Source: a bacterium
Lineage (GTDB): Bacteria; Patescibacteriota; Patescibacteriia; JAGPKW01
Assembly: GCA_021780535.1 (NCBI GenBank)
Contig: JAJXYN010000009.1
Span: forward strand, 367,923-413,881
Reading direction: 5' to 3'
Length of the DNA: 45,959 bases
Shown: piece by piece, positions 1 to 6,820 of the stretch
Layout: each line of letters begins with the position of its first letter
How positions within the stretch are numbered: the stretch's first letter is position 1
The notes under the pieces: generated by a model
The model's input: the letters and a program-made list of their open reading frames with translations, nothing else
What the model was told of the DNA's origin: nothing
Database searches by the model: none
Program-made: the position numbers and the translations under genes

Positions 1-1521
1 TATTGCTCTTATAAAAGCTATTATTTGTTTTTGCCCAAGACTAATATTGTCAGTATTATATGTTATTTTTGTACTAATTCCATTCTCAAAATCCTTTATT
101 AAATCTTCTAAATTATTATCTTTTAGAATTTTTATAAAATCATCATCTGAATATTTTAAATATTCTTCATTCCCATATAAAATATTTTCTTTTATTGTAC
201 CAGTAAATAAAAATGGTTCTTGTAATATAAAACCTATTCTTTTAGTTCGTTCATCTTTAGTATATGATTTTATATTTTTTCCATCTAATATAATTTCTCC
301 ACTTGTTGGATCATATAATCTTGCCATAAGTGAAGCTGTTGTTGTTTTACCACCACCAGTTGGACCAACCAATGCATAAGTTTTTCCTTTTTCTAAAGAA
401 AAATTAATATTTTCAAAAATAGAATTTCCTACATCATATCTAAAGGACACATTTTTAAATTCTATTATATATTTTGAATTTTCTGTTATAGTATCTGCTT
501 GTATAACTTCTAAATTTGATTTTAATAATAATATTTCTGAAATACGTTCCAGAGCTGCTAACGACGTTTGTACCGTTGACCAAACAGATGCAAATCTTCT
601 AAGTGGAGCATAAAAACGATCAACATAAAGAAAAAATCCAATTAAAAGACCGACCGTAAACTGACCATGAATTATTAAAAAAATTCCATAACATAAAACT
701 ATCAACTGCGCTAAATTTGATACTAACCCATATATTGGATTAAAAATATTATTTGATATTCCTGATTTTATTGATGCTTTATAATTATCATTATTAAAAT
801 CATTAAATCTTTTATTAAAATAATCTAACCGATTAAAAACCTCCACAACCTTAAAATTATCCATACTTTCTTGAATTTCTGCACTCATGTTTCCTAACGA
901 TTCTAAACTTTTTAAATTTCTATTTTTTACCCATTCAGAAAGTAATTTCGTAATAATAACAACCAATAATGCTGGTAATAACGCTATTAATCCTAATTTT
1001 GGCTTAACAATTATCATAAATGCTCCAACACCAACAGTTGATACAATTACCTCAAAAAATTGATTAAATGCTTGAGCAAAAAATTGATTTAATTTATCTG
1101 TATCATTATTTATTCTAGAGATTAAATCCCCTGCTTTATTTTGATTAAAAAATGCTAATGGCAATTCTTGTAGTTTATTAAATATTTCATTACGTAAATT
1201 AAATAATATTCTACGGCCAACATTACCCATTATAATCGTTTGGAAATAACCAGAAATCAAGCTAATCAAAAACAATATCATTAAAATAAATATAAACAAA
1301 AACATTCCATTAAATTGTTTATTCACTATACATATATCTATTGCTTTACTTATTAATATAGGGACTACAAGTGTTATTATTGAATTTAACATTGTAAGCA
1401 TAAAAGCTAAAAATACATTTCTTTTTTCAGTTTTTATTAAATTAAACAATTTACCAATTGATAAGGATAGGTTTTTGTTTTTTGATTTTTCGCTTGAGCT
1501 TGTTTTAAGAGTGTAATTCAT
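1..1521 (-). CDS. ABC exporter subunit, TM + ATPase fusion (partial, C-terminus off the window)
   Basis: This is the downstream half of a two-gene multidrug/lipid-type ABC exporter. It is read from an ATG at 1521 and stays open to base 1, giving 507 visible residues. An N-terminal membrane domain (about residues 30-320) is followed by an ATPase domain with Walker A GPTGGGKT near residue 386, a Q-loop (LQEPFLF) and the signature ISLGQKQ near residue 492. The signature is non-canonical (L replaces the first G of LSGGQ). Walker B and the H-loop lie beyond the left edge. Its start overlaps the end of the upstream ABC gene by 17 bases in another frame, so the two are probably translationally coupled and form a heterodimer. 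The substrate cannot be predicted. Confidence 0.9.
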   Translation of the reverse strand, partial: MNYTLKTSSSEKSKNKNLSLSIGKLFNLIKTEKRNVFLAFMLTMLNSIITLVVPILISKAIDICIVNKQFNGMFLFIFILMILFLISLISGYFQTIIMGNVGRRILFNLRNEIFNKLQELPLAFFNQNKAGDLISRINNDTDKLNQFFAQAFNQFFEVIVSTVGVGAFMIIVKPKLGLIALLPALLVVIITKLLSEWVKNRNLKSLESLGNMSAEIQESMDNFKVVEVFNRLDYFNKRFNDFNNDNYKASIKSGISNNIFNPIYGLVSNLAQLIVLCYGIFLIIHGQFTVGLLIGFFLYVDRFYAPLRRFASVWSTVQTSLAALERISEILLLKSNLEVIQADTITENSKYIIEFKNVSFRYDVGNSIFENINFSLEKGKTYALVGPTGGGKTTTASLMARLYDPTSGEIILDGKNIKSYTKDERTKRIGFILQEPFLFTGTIKENILYGNEEYLKYSDDDFIKILKDNNLEDLIKDFENGISTKITYNTDNISLGQKQIIAFIRAI

Positions 1522-3238
1522 AATTATTAATACTTTTTTGTGAATTATAAATTTGAACATATTCTGAAGATTTAGCCAACAAATCTTCATGTTTTCCAAT
1601 CATTAAAATATCCCCTTCCATTAATAATATTATCTGATCATAATCTTTTATTGGAGATATTTTCTGAGTTATTGATATTAGTGTTATATTTGGATAATTT
1701 TTTTTAATATTTTCTAGAATTTTTTGTTCTGTTTTATTATCTATTCTTGCTGTAAAATCATCTAAAAATAATATTTTTGGATTAATAGCTAATGCCCTTG
1801 CTAATGTTATTCTTTGTTTCTGACCACCAGACAAATTTGATCCTCTTTCTGTGATTACAGTGTCTAATTTATTTTCTAAAGAATCAATAAAATCCTTTAA
1901 TTCAGCTGTGTCTATGGCTTTATATAAATCTTGTTCATTAATATTATTACTAAAAGCTATATTTTCTCTTACAGTTATATTAAAAATAATACTATCTTGA
2001 AAAACAAAACCTATTTGTTTATAAAAAGATGCCTTATTATAATCATAAACACTTATCCCATCATATCTTATTTCTCCCCCTGTTGGCCTTATTAGCCCTG
2101 ACAATAAATAAAACAACTGTGTTTTACCAGCCGCCGTTGGACCAATTATTGCAGTTTTTGAGTTTTTATTTATTTTAAAAGAAATATTTTTTAATATTTC
2201 TTTATTATCTATCCTTAAAGAAATATTATTAAGTTCAATGTTATCGCTAAAATCAAATTCTTTAGCCCCCCATTGTAGAATATCTTCTGAATCTAATATC
2301 TCACATATACGAGAATAACTAGCCCCGGCTTGAGCTATCATATTACTAATAAACCCCAACATCACAACCGGAAAAATAAGTATGAGCAAATAATTATTAA
2401 ATGCTGAAAAATCTCCAATACTCATATGACCTAAAACAACAAAATGGCCACCAAATACCAATATTACCAATGTAGCAATATTAACCATAAAACCCATAAA
2501 TGGAATTAAACTGGCAAATAATTTCACAATACTAAGCCCAATATCTTTAGCTTCTTTATTCGCTTCTAAAAACTTTAAATACTCCTGCTGTTGACCATTT
2601 AATAGTCTTATAATCGCTGAACCAAGAATACTTTCATTAATTACTTTATTTAACCAATCAATTGCTTCCTGGGCTTTTTTAAACAATCTTTTTATCTTTC
2701 CAAAAATAAGAAAAAAAATCGTTATAGTAATAGGGACAACCCCAATAATAGACAATGCTAACTTCCAATCCATTAAAAACAATATAATACCAACTCCGAA
2801 TATTAAAAAAACGGACGATACCATAGAAGAAATCGCTTGAGATATAAAAATTTTTACAGAATCCACATCTGCAGTTAAATTTGTCAAAATTTTTGATGAA
2901 GATATTTTTTGAATAAACGAATATTCTTTTTTTGATATCTTTTCTATTAATTTTGTACGAAGATCTTTTGCTACTTTTTCTGATACATAAGTTTGCAATA
3001 TGCTTTGTAAATACCCCAACACAAATACACCTATTGAAACTGTAGAAAATTCAATAACTATATTTAAAACATTAAAACCACCAACACCATAAGAATCTAT
3101 AGACTTTGATATTATTTTAGGAATAAATAAATTTAATCCATTACTCAAAATCGTTAATATTATTAATGGCGCCACTAAAGGTACATACAATTTAATCAAA
3201 CCAAATATGTTTAAATTTTGTTTTTTACTTATTTTCAT
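1505..3238 (-). CDS. ABC exporter subunit with degenerate ATPase site
   Basis: This 577-residue half-transporter has an N-terminal six-helix membrane domain (about 15-310) and a C-terminal ATPase domain. Walker A GPTAAGKT is near residue 363 and the signature LSGGQKQR near 466. Walker B reads ILFLDDFTARID, so the catalytic Glu is Asp. The H-loop reads SITQK, so the switch His is Gln. These are the known hallmarks of the degenerate subunit of heterodimeric exporters such as TM287/288 and BmrC/D. The downstream partner carries the odd signature ISLGQ, so both defects fall in the same composite site while this subunit supplies the canonical LSGGQ to the active site. It is first in its operon, with its own promoter and a short leader. 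Confidence 0.93.
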   Translation of the reverse strand: MKISKKQNLNIFGLIKLYVPLVAPLIILTILSNGLNLFIPKIISKSIDSYGVGGFNVLNIVIEFSTVSIGVFVLGYLQSILQTYVSEKVAKDLRTKLIEKISKKEYSFIQKISSSKILTNLTADVDSVKIFISQAISSMVSSVFLIFGVGIILFLMDWKLALSIIGVVPITITIFFLIFGKIKRLFKKAQEAIDWLNKVINESILGSAIIRLLNGQQQEYLKFLEANKEAKDIGLSIVKLFASLIPFMGFMVNIATLVILVFGGHFVVLGHMSIGDFSAFNNYLLILIFPVVMLGFISNMIAQAGASYSRICEILDSEDILQWGAKEFDFSDNIELNNISLRIDNKEILKNISFKINKNSKTAIIGPTAAGKTQLFYLLSGLIRPTGGEIRYDGISVYDYNKASFYKQIGFVFQDSIIFNITVRENIAFSNNINEQDLYKAIDTAELKDFIDSLENKLDTVITERGSNLSGGQKQRITLARALAINPKILFLDDFTARIDNKTEQKILENIKKNYPNITLISITQKISPIKDYDQIILLMEGDILMIGKHEDLLAKSSEYVQIYNSQKSINNYELHS

Positions 3239-3282
3239 TTTCTAGAATTTATTAAACTCCTTAATATAAAACACAATATGAT

Positions 3283-3312
3283 ATTATACCCCCCACAATT
3301 ACATAATAGCAA
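3283..3312 (-). promoter_or_regulatory. Promoter of the ABC exporter operon
   Basis: On the minus strand a -35 TTGCTA (3312-3307) is separated by 18 bases from a perfect -10 TATAAT (3288-3283). Transcription would start near 3276, about 38 bases before the ATG at 3238. An AAGGAG lies about 18 bases before that ATG, rather far for a ribosome binding site. Confidence 0.65.
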
Positions 3313-3331
3313 GTAAAAATAAATAAAAAAT

Positions 3332-3366
3332 AAAAAAGACAAGGCGTTCCTTTCCTTATCTTTTTT
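3332..3366 (-). terminator. Intrinsic terminator, symmetric
   Basis: A6-GACAAGG pairs with CCTTATC-T6 around a 9-base loop, with one C/A mismatch. On the minus strand the stem is followed by a T-rich tract, so it separates the ORF-less unit upstream from the ABC operon promoter downstream. The A6/T6 flanks make it usable on either strand. Confidence 0.7.
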
Positions 3367-3554
3367 AAAAATTGTAATTATTTATTTTGTAAAATAACCA
3401 AAACTTCTCTCTAGTGTTGCATAGCAACAAATTATTTATAGAAAAGTTCAATAGAACATCAACCAATATCTTCCAATTTTTCTATTTTTGTTTGAAAAAT
3501 GTTTTTTGATAAAATAATAAAAATCAGAAAATATTTTTTACAACAAACTCCAAA

Positions 3555-3739
3555 TAAATAAATCTATGTTTTATTTATCTAAAAATCCTCCTTACCTTTT
3601 ATAAAGACCTCCTTAATTTTCTCTCCTTTTTTGATATTTTCCTCCTTGACCTTTTCTCCTCCTTATTAAAATATATAAAATAAACCTTTGTTTTGTTTGA
3701 CTAAAAACCATCCTCCTTACCTTTTATAAAAACCTCCTT
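3555..3739 (-). repeat. Two-copy 60-bp direct repeat with SD-like cores
   Basis: Copies lie at about 3555-3614 and 3680-3739. On the minus strand both read AAGGAGGTyTTTATAAAAGG, then TAAGGAGGA, then TTTTTAG followed by a T/A-rich tail with AAAACA and TTTATTT. They differ by several substitutions and a 3-base insertion. Between them lie further GGAGG motifs. Confidence 0.7.
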
Positions 3740-3759
3740 TTGAAAAACCTTTACAATAC

Positions 3760-3899
3760 AATTAAGATTAATATGAAATTATAGGACATTTTACTTTTTA
3801 GGTAACGAACTCATTTGTTAAATAAATACCGAAATTAACTTAACAAATCAGTTTTGTTACCCAAAGAGTTGTCATAGAATTCTTCTATATCAATCTTAA
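3760..3899 (-). repeat. Long imperfect inverted repeat (hairpin)
   Basis: Arms at about 3760-3823 and 3838-3899 pair over most of their ~60 bases. The outer 13-bp helix UUAAGAUUGAUAU/AUAUUAAUCUUAA has one G-U pair. Inner helices contain GGUAAC/GUUACC and AUUUGUUAA/UUAACAAAU, with a loop of about 15-18 bases. It lies inside the candidate ncRNA and could be its structural core or a MITE-like palindrome. Confidence 0.65.
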
Positions 3900-4183
3900 A
3901 ATAAACCACCCCCTTAAAAATATACTTATAAAATTACAAAAAGTAACTTTATACCTCAAGAAATAAATTGTCCTCCACACTATAACCTCCTTATAAAAAA
4001 CAAAAAACCTTGCAACCAAATAGCAAAGCGACAAACATAATATTCACTTAAAAATCTTTAATTTTGATTATTTAAAGATATAAATGTTTTTGTTTTTGTT
4101 TAATCTTTTAAAACTTTGTCTTGGTTTTTGTTTTAAACTTCCCTTTGTTTTAGAAAGTTCTTTTTTGTTTCCTACTTGAATAT

Positions 4184-4192
4184 ATTATACCA
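4184..4192 (-). promoter_or_regulatory. Extended -10 promoter of the ORF-less unit
   Basis: The minus strand reads TGG-TATAAT: a perfect -10 hexamer with the TGn extension and no good -35. The same TGGTATAAT occurs upstream of pilT. Transcription would start near 4177 and run through the ORF-less region. Confidence 0.55.
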
Positions 4193-4308
4193 TATTTTTG
4201 ACACCAAGAAAACAATAGTCTATAAATATTCATATCATACATTTTATTAGCTAAAATAAGCATAAAATATTTATAACACTAATTTGACAAAAAGTTAATT
4301 TACTAACA

Positions 4309-4328
4309 TTATTCACAAGTTATTCACA
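4309..4328. repeat. Tandem TTATTCACA (DnaA-box-like)
   Basis: Two copies of TTATTCACAAG stand head to tail with an 11-base period and run into the end of the DAGK-like gene. TTATNCACA is the classical DnaA box. A third degenerate copy (TTATTTAAAAC) follows. Function is unproven. Confidence 0.4.
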
Positions 4329-5073
4329 AGTTATTTAAAACACTATTTTTACTTAATATAATTTTTACCTTTTCTTTAAAAATATCCACTTGAATATTGT
4401 TTGCTTTATAAAAAATACCATTTACAACATATTTAATATTAAATTTTGAATTTATATTCAATTTTTTAGCTTTAAATCTTCCAGCAACTTCCCTTTTATT
4501 CTTTAATTTAGAATACAACAAAATATCAAAAAAACCATCACTTGAATTACTCAAACCATTAATATTGTTATCAAAAAACATGCTACCAACAACAATCTCA
4601 CAATTATTTTTAAAATTTATAATATAGCTAGCATCAATCTCTATATTAAAACCATAAGAAAAAACAAAATTAATAGAATCAAAAAAATACTTATTATTAA
4701 CAACACAAACATCAATCCTCTTATTCAATCTCTGAGAAATACAAAACATATCCCTGTCAACAGACCCAGTCATTCCAAATATCTTAGACATAGAATCAAG
4801 CTCAATAGGAATCAAACCAAAAACAACATCATCAACCCTATCAAGCTGGAAAACAACATCCATAACTCTATTTAAAGAACCATAATTACCCACCACAATA
4901 ATAGTATTAGTTCTATCTTTTATATTAGCCAATACCTCTTTCTTAAGATCATGTAAAATAGAAATATAAACAAAAGAACCCTCTATATTATATTGCTTAG
5001 AGAGACTTCGTATTTGAGAAACAATATTCGTTTTTTGCTTAATTACAGCAGTATCAATAATGTAAACGTACAT
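4324..5073 (-). CDS. Diacylglycerol-kinase-like protein, catalytic motifs degenerate
   Basis: This 249-residue protein has the layout of a DAGK/YegS/LCB5 lipid-kinase domain. The stretch IIVVGNYGSLNRVMDVV (near residue 80) sits where the family has GGDGTLNEV, and FGLIPIELDSMSKIFGM (near 105) sits where it has LGIIPLGTGNDFAR. The C-terminal part resembles the family's second beta domain, with a DGFFD stretch matching the usual DGxLD. Both nucleotide-binding motifs have lost their key residues (GGDGT to GNYGS; GTGND to ELDSM), so kinase activity is doubtful and a lipid-binding or regulatory role is possible. It follows bactofilin by 17 bases, probably in one operon. Confidence 0.6.
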   Translation of the reverse strand: MYVYIIDTAVIKQKTNIVSQIRSLSKQYNIEGSFVYISILHDLKKEVLANIKDRTNTIIVVGNYGSLNRVMDVVFQLDRVDDVVFGLIPIELDSMSKIFGMTGSVDRDMFCISQRLNKRIDVCVVNNKYFFDSINFVFSYGFNIEIDASYIINFKNNCEIVVGSMFFDNNINGLSNSSDGFFDILLYSKLKNKREVAGRFKAKKLNINSKFNIKYVVNGIFYKANNIQVDIFKEKVKIILSKNSVLNNL

Positions 5074-5090
5074 TTATACCAAAAAAACAA

Positions 5091-5549
5091 TTAATTCTTT
5101 AAATCTTTAACCTGCTTTTTACCCTTAATTTTTACACCAATATTAGTCATATTATCAATAACATCCCCTTCAACAACATTATTTTTACCAACATCTTCCA
5201 ATTTCTTATCTTCTCTAATAATACACTTACCATTAAAAATAGCACCTTTTTCAATATTAATAACCTTAGTAGAAACGTCACCATTTATCTTAGCAGAAGC
5301 AGAAACTCCAACATATTCCAAACAATCAACATTACCATTAACAACACCGTCTAAAAATAAATTCTTAGCCTTAATATCAGCATTAACAACAGAAGATTGT
5401 TTAATATAAACATCAGCCGAAGTTTTAATAATTCCATTAAGTTTACCATGCACAACAACATCCTCTAAACAATCAAAAGTCCCCTCAATCAAAACAGATT
5501 CACCAATAATACTACTATTAATTTGTTCCTTTGAATTTTTACTAAACAT
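5091..5549 (-). CDS. Bactofilin (polymer-forming cytoskeletal protein)
   Basis: The 152-residue product is a bactofilin (DUF583). A short N-terminal tail is followed by a right-handed beta-helix core seen as short hydrophobic repeats such as SVLIEGTFDC, VVVHGKLNGII, VYIKQSSVVNADI, LFLDGVVNGNV and INGDVSTKVINIEKGAIFNG. A charged, probably disordered C-terminal tail follows. Bactofilins form nucleotide-free filaments and often anchor wall-remodelling enzymes or polar structures. I chose the ATG at 5549 rather than the one at 5585 because the conserved protein begins at MFSKN and the promoter puts the RNA start near 5593. No Shine-Dalgarno is visible. Confidence 0.85.
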   Translation of the reverse strand: MFSKNSKEQINSSIIGESVLIEGTFDCLEDVVVHGKLNGIIKTSADVYIKQSSVVNADIKAKNLFLDGVVNGNVDCLEYVGVSASAKINGDVSTKVINIEKGAIFNGKCIIREDKKLEDVGKNNVVEGDVIDNMTNIGVKIKGKKQVKDLKN

Positions 5550-5599
5550 AGTGTAATATTTATTTAAGTTTATTATAAGACACAAATAATAATAAAGAT

Positions 5600-5608
5600 T
5601 TTATAGCA
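5600..5608 (-). promoter_or_regulatory. Extended -10 promoter of the bactofilin operon
   Basis: The minus strand reads TGC-TATAAA, with TTGCTT 15 bases upstream of the hexamer. The RNA start would be near 5593, about 44 bases before the bactofilin ATG at 5549. Confidence 0.4.
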
Positions 5609-5655
5609 TAGTCCCAAAAAAAGCAATTCATTAACCAAAAAAATAAAAAAATATC

Positions 5656-5731
5656 GCCCTCATAGTTCAAATGGATAGAACAAGGGATTCCTAATCCCTA
5701 AATCCAAGTTCAATTCTTGGTGAGAGCACCA
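5656..5731 (+). tRNA. tRNA-Arg(CCU)
   Basis: A complete 76-base cloverleaf with encoded CCA. The acceptor is GCCCTCA/TGAGAGC, the D-arm GTTC/GAAC, the anticodon stem AGGGA/TCCCT with loop TTCCTAA (anticodon CCT, reads AGG), and the T-arm CCAAG/CTTGG. The acceptor stem has a C-A mismatch at pair 3:70. It is strand-opposite to its neighbours and is followed by its own terminator. Confidence 0.93.
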
Positions 5732-5738
5732 AATCAGA

Positions 5739-5778
5739 TAAAATAAAACAGATGTTTAAAAACACCTGTTTTATTTTA
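5739..5778 (+). terminator. Intrinsic terminator after tRNA-Arg
   Basis: TAAAATAAAACAG-ATGT pairs with ACAC-CTGTTTTATTTTA around a short A/T loop, with one mismatch. Symmetric A- and T-rich flanks allow use from both sides, including for the converging DUF1653 gene at 5833. Confidence 0.75.
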
Positions 5779-5832
5779 CTAGAATTCAAAATTCAAATTT
5801 AAAAACCACCACTAAACCATTATAACACTTTA

Positions 5833-6048
5833 TTATTCAATAAATCTAAACCTAGGAATAGAAATACCTTTAACATCAACAATTTCCAAAAACATTTCCT
5901 TTGGTCTAACCCACAAATCCCCTACTCCATATAAAGCTTTATAAACAACCATGTCTTCTAAAGTTTCACTATGTTTTGCCACACCCAATACTTGATACTT
6001 ATTGCCTTTATAATGTTCATAAACTCCCTTTATTATAATATCCTTCAT
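5833..6048 (-). CDS. DUF1653 family protein
   Basis: This 71-residue protein matches the small DUF1653 family: GVYEHYKGNKYQVLGVAKHS, then ETLEDMVVYKALYG, then LWVRPKEMFLE and a PRF motif near the end. The biochemical function of the family is unknown. The frame stays open to an ATG at 6147, but family members begin a few residues before YxHYKG, so I chose the ATG at 6048. It is the last minus-strand gene before the divergent AT-rich hub. Confidence 0.85.
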   Translation of the reverse strand: MKDIIIKGVYEHYKGNKYQVLGVAKHSETLEDMVVYKALYGVGDLWVRPKEMFLEIVDVKGISIPRFRFIE

Positions 6049-6334
6049 GTGTTTTGTTATTATATAGTTTGTTATTTTATTATTTAATTCTAACAAAAAA
6101 CAAAAAAATACACTAGCTAGATTAATATTTTTCTTATATACATGCACTATAACTTTCCCATCTTCTTATACTACAGGGGTACAATTTTAAAAACATACAA
6201 ATAAAACACCGTGCCAACAATATCTATGTTTTGTTTATTATTTAGTTATACTACATTACTATAACTTCCCTATTTTGGTTTTTATTTTGTGTTTTTTTAT
6301 TTTTCTTATATATACCCTATATAACTTTAACCAT

Positions 6335-6361
6335 AAAGTTATATATATGTACTATAACTTT
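6335..6361. repeat. Iteron-like repeat, copy 1
   Basis: A 27-base sequence AAAGTTAT...ATAACTTT with arms AAAGTTATA/TATAACTTT around an ATATGTAC centre. It is identical to the copy at 6560-6586. Confidence 0.75.
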
Positions 6362-6425
6362 ATTAATTAAATATATTTTAGCATAATCATGTTATTAATA
6401 TTTTTATTAATTATTAATAGTTTTC

Positions 6426-6501
6426 TGTGAAACAATATATTTTATATTAAAAATTATGTATATATTAGCTATTTTTAAACTATATATAAAATTGTTTCAC
6501 A
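6426..6501. repeat. 76-base palindrome
   Basis: The outer arms TGTGAAACAAT (6426-6436) and ATTGTTTCACA (6491-6501) are perfectly complementary. Inside them TTTTATAT pairs with ATATAAAA and TTAAAAAT with ATTTTTAA, leaving a loop of roughly 16 bases. There is no T-tract on either side, so it is not a plain terminator. Confidence 0.7.
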
Positions 6502-6559
6502 TGAAATTATTAATTTTATTATATTTTTATAATCCACTTTAAATTAAATTTAATAAAAT

Positions 6560-6586
6560 AAAGTTATATATATGTACTATAACTTT
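6560..6586. repeat. Iteron-like repeat, copy 2
   Basis: Identical 27-base copy of 6335-6361, only 8 bases before copy 3. Degenerate copies lie near 6136-6157, 6243-6268 and 6307-6329. Confidence 0.75.
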
Positions 6587-6594
6587 CTATATTT

Positions 6595-6619
6595 AGTTAT
6601 ATATATGTACTATAACTTT
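6595..6619. repeat. Iteron-like repeat, copy 3
   Basis: A 25-base copy (AGTTAT...ATAACTTT) matching copies 1 and 2 except at the first two bases. Confidence 0.75.
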
Positions 6620-6738
6620 TCACATACTAAGTAAAGCATACCACGCGAAACATAAAACAATAAACTAGAAATAATTCAGATTAATTAATTTATAAAATAA
6701 TAAATAGGTGATTATTAACCCCCAATAATAGACGTGGC

Positions 6739-6767
6739 TTGCTTTTTTTAAATATTTGATATATAAT
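6739..6767 (+). promoter_or_regulatory. Promoter of infB-rbfA
   Basis: TTGCTT at 6739-6744, a 17-base spacer and a perfect TATAAT at 6762-6767. Transcription would start near 6774, giving a leader of about 47 bases with no Shine-Dalgarno before the infB ATG. Confidence 0.75.
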
Positions 6768-6820
6768 CAAAAATACAAAAATGACTAACATTTCTACAAA
6801 ATAAATTAAAAAAATACTTC

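Larger units (their letters stand above)
3331..4177 (-). ncRNA. Candidate long noncoding RNA with SD-like repeats
   Basis: This stretch has an extended -10 promoter at one end and an intrinsic terminator at the other and holds no reading frame above about 15 codons on the minus strand. The transcript would contain eight GGAGG motifs. Three are exact AAGGAGGT (positions 3614-3607, 3739-3732 and 3992-3985), the full complement of the 16S 3' tail. It also has a ~140-nt imperfect hairpin (3760-3899), two 60-base direct repeats (3555-3614 and 3680-3739) and small perfect stems such as GTTGC-TAT-GCAAC near 3422 and ATCTTTAA/TTAAAGAT near 4055-4080. I do not recognise tmRNA, RNase P, SRP or 6S signatures. 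The boundaries are inferred. Confidence 0.45.
6049..6820. other. Divergent AT-rich intergenic hub, candidate replication origin
   Basis: About 770 bases without a convincing gene. It separates minus-strand genes on the left from the plus-strand infB run on the right. It contains three good and about three degenerate copies of an AGTTATATATATGTACTATAACTTT repeat, a 76-base palindrome at 6426-6501 and the infB promoter. The plus strand appears richer in C than G in genes to the left and richer in G than C to the right, as expected around a bacterial origin. No consensus DnaA boxes were seen inside; the nearest pair is at 4309-4328. Origin function is inference. Confidence 0.35.

Noticed and set aside
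47-379. Plus-strand 110-codon open frame
   Set aside because: It is antisense to the ATPase domain of the ABC gene read from 1521; the minus-strand frame has Walker A and signature motifs.
3331-4177. Peptides of up to 15 codons within the ORF-less unit (for example MFVALLFGCKVFCFL and MSYNFILILIVL)
   Set aside because: Their ATGs lack a well-spaced SD-like motif, and the frames are too short to distinguish from chance.
3331-4177. tmRNA, RNase P RNA, SRP RNA or 6S RNA
   Set aside because: No tRNA-like end, no conserved RNase P or SRP core and no clear 6S bubble was recognised; a covariance search would settle it.
6491-6506. parS-like TGTTTCACATGAAATT
   Set aside because: Its left half is one arm of the 76-base palindrome, only 12-13 of 16 bases match the parS consensus, and no parAB genes are in view.
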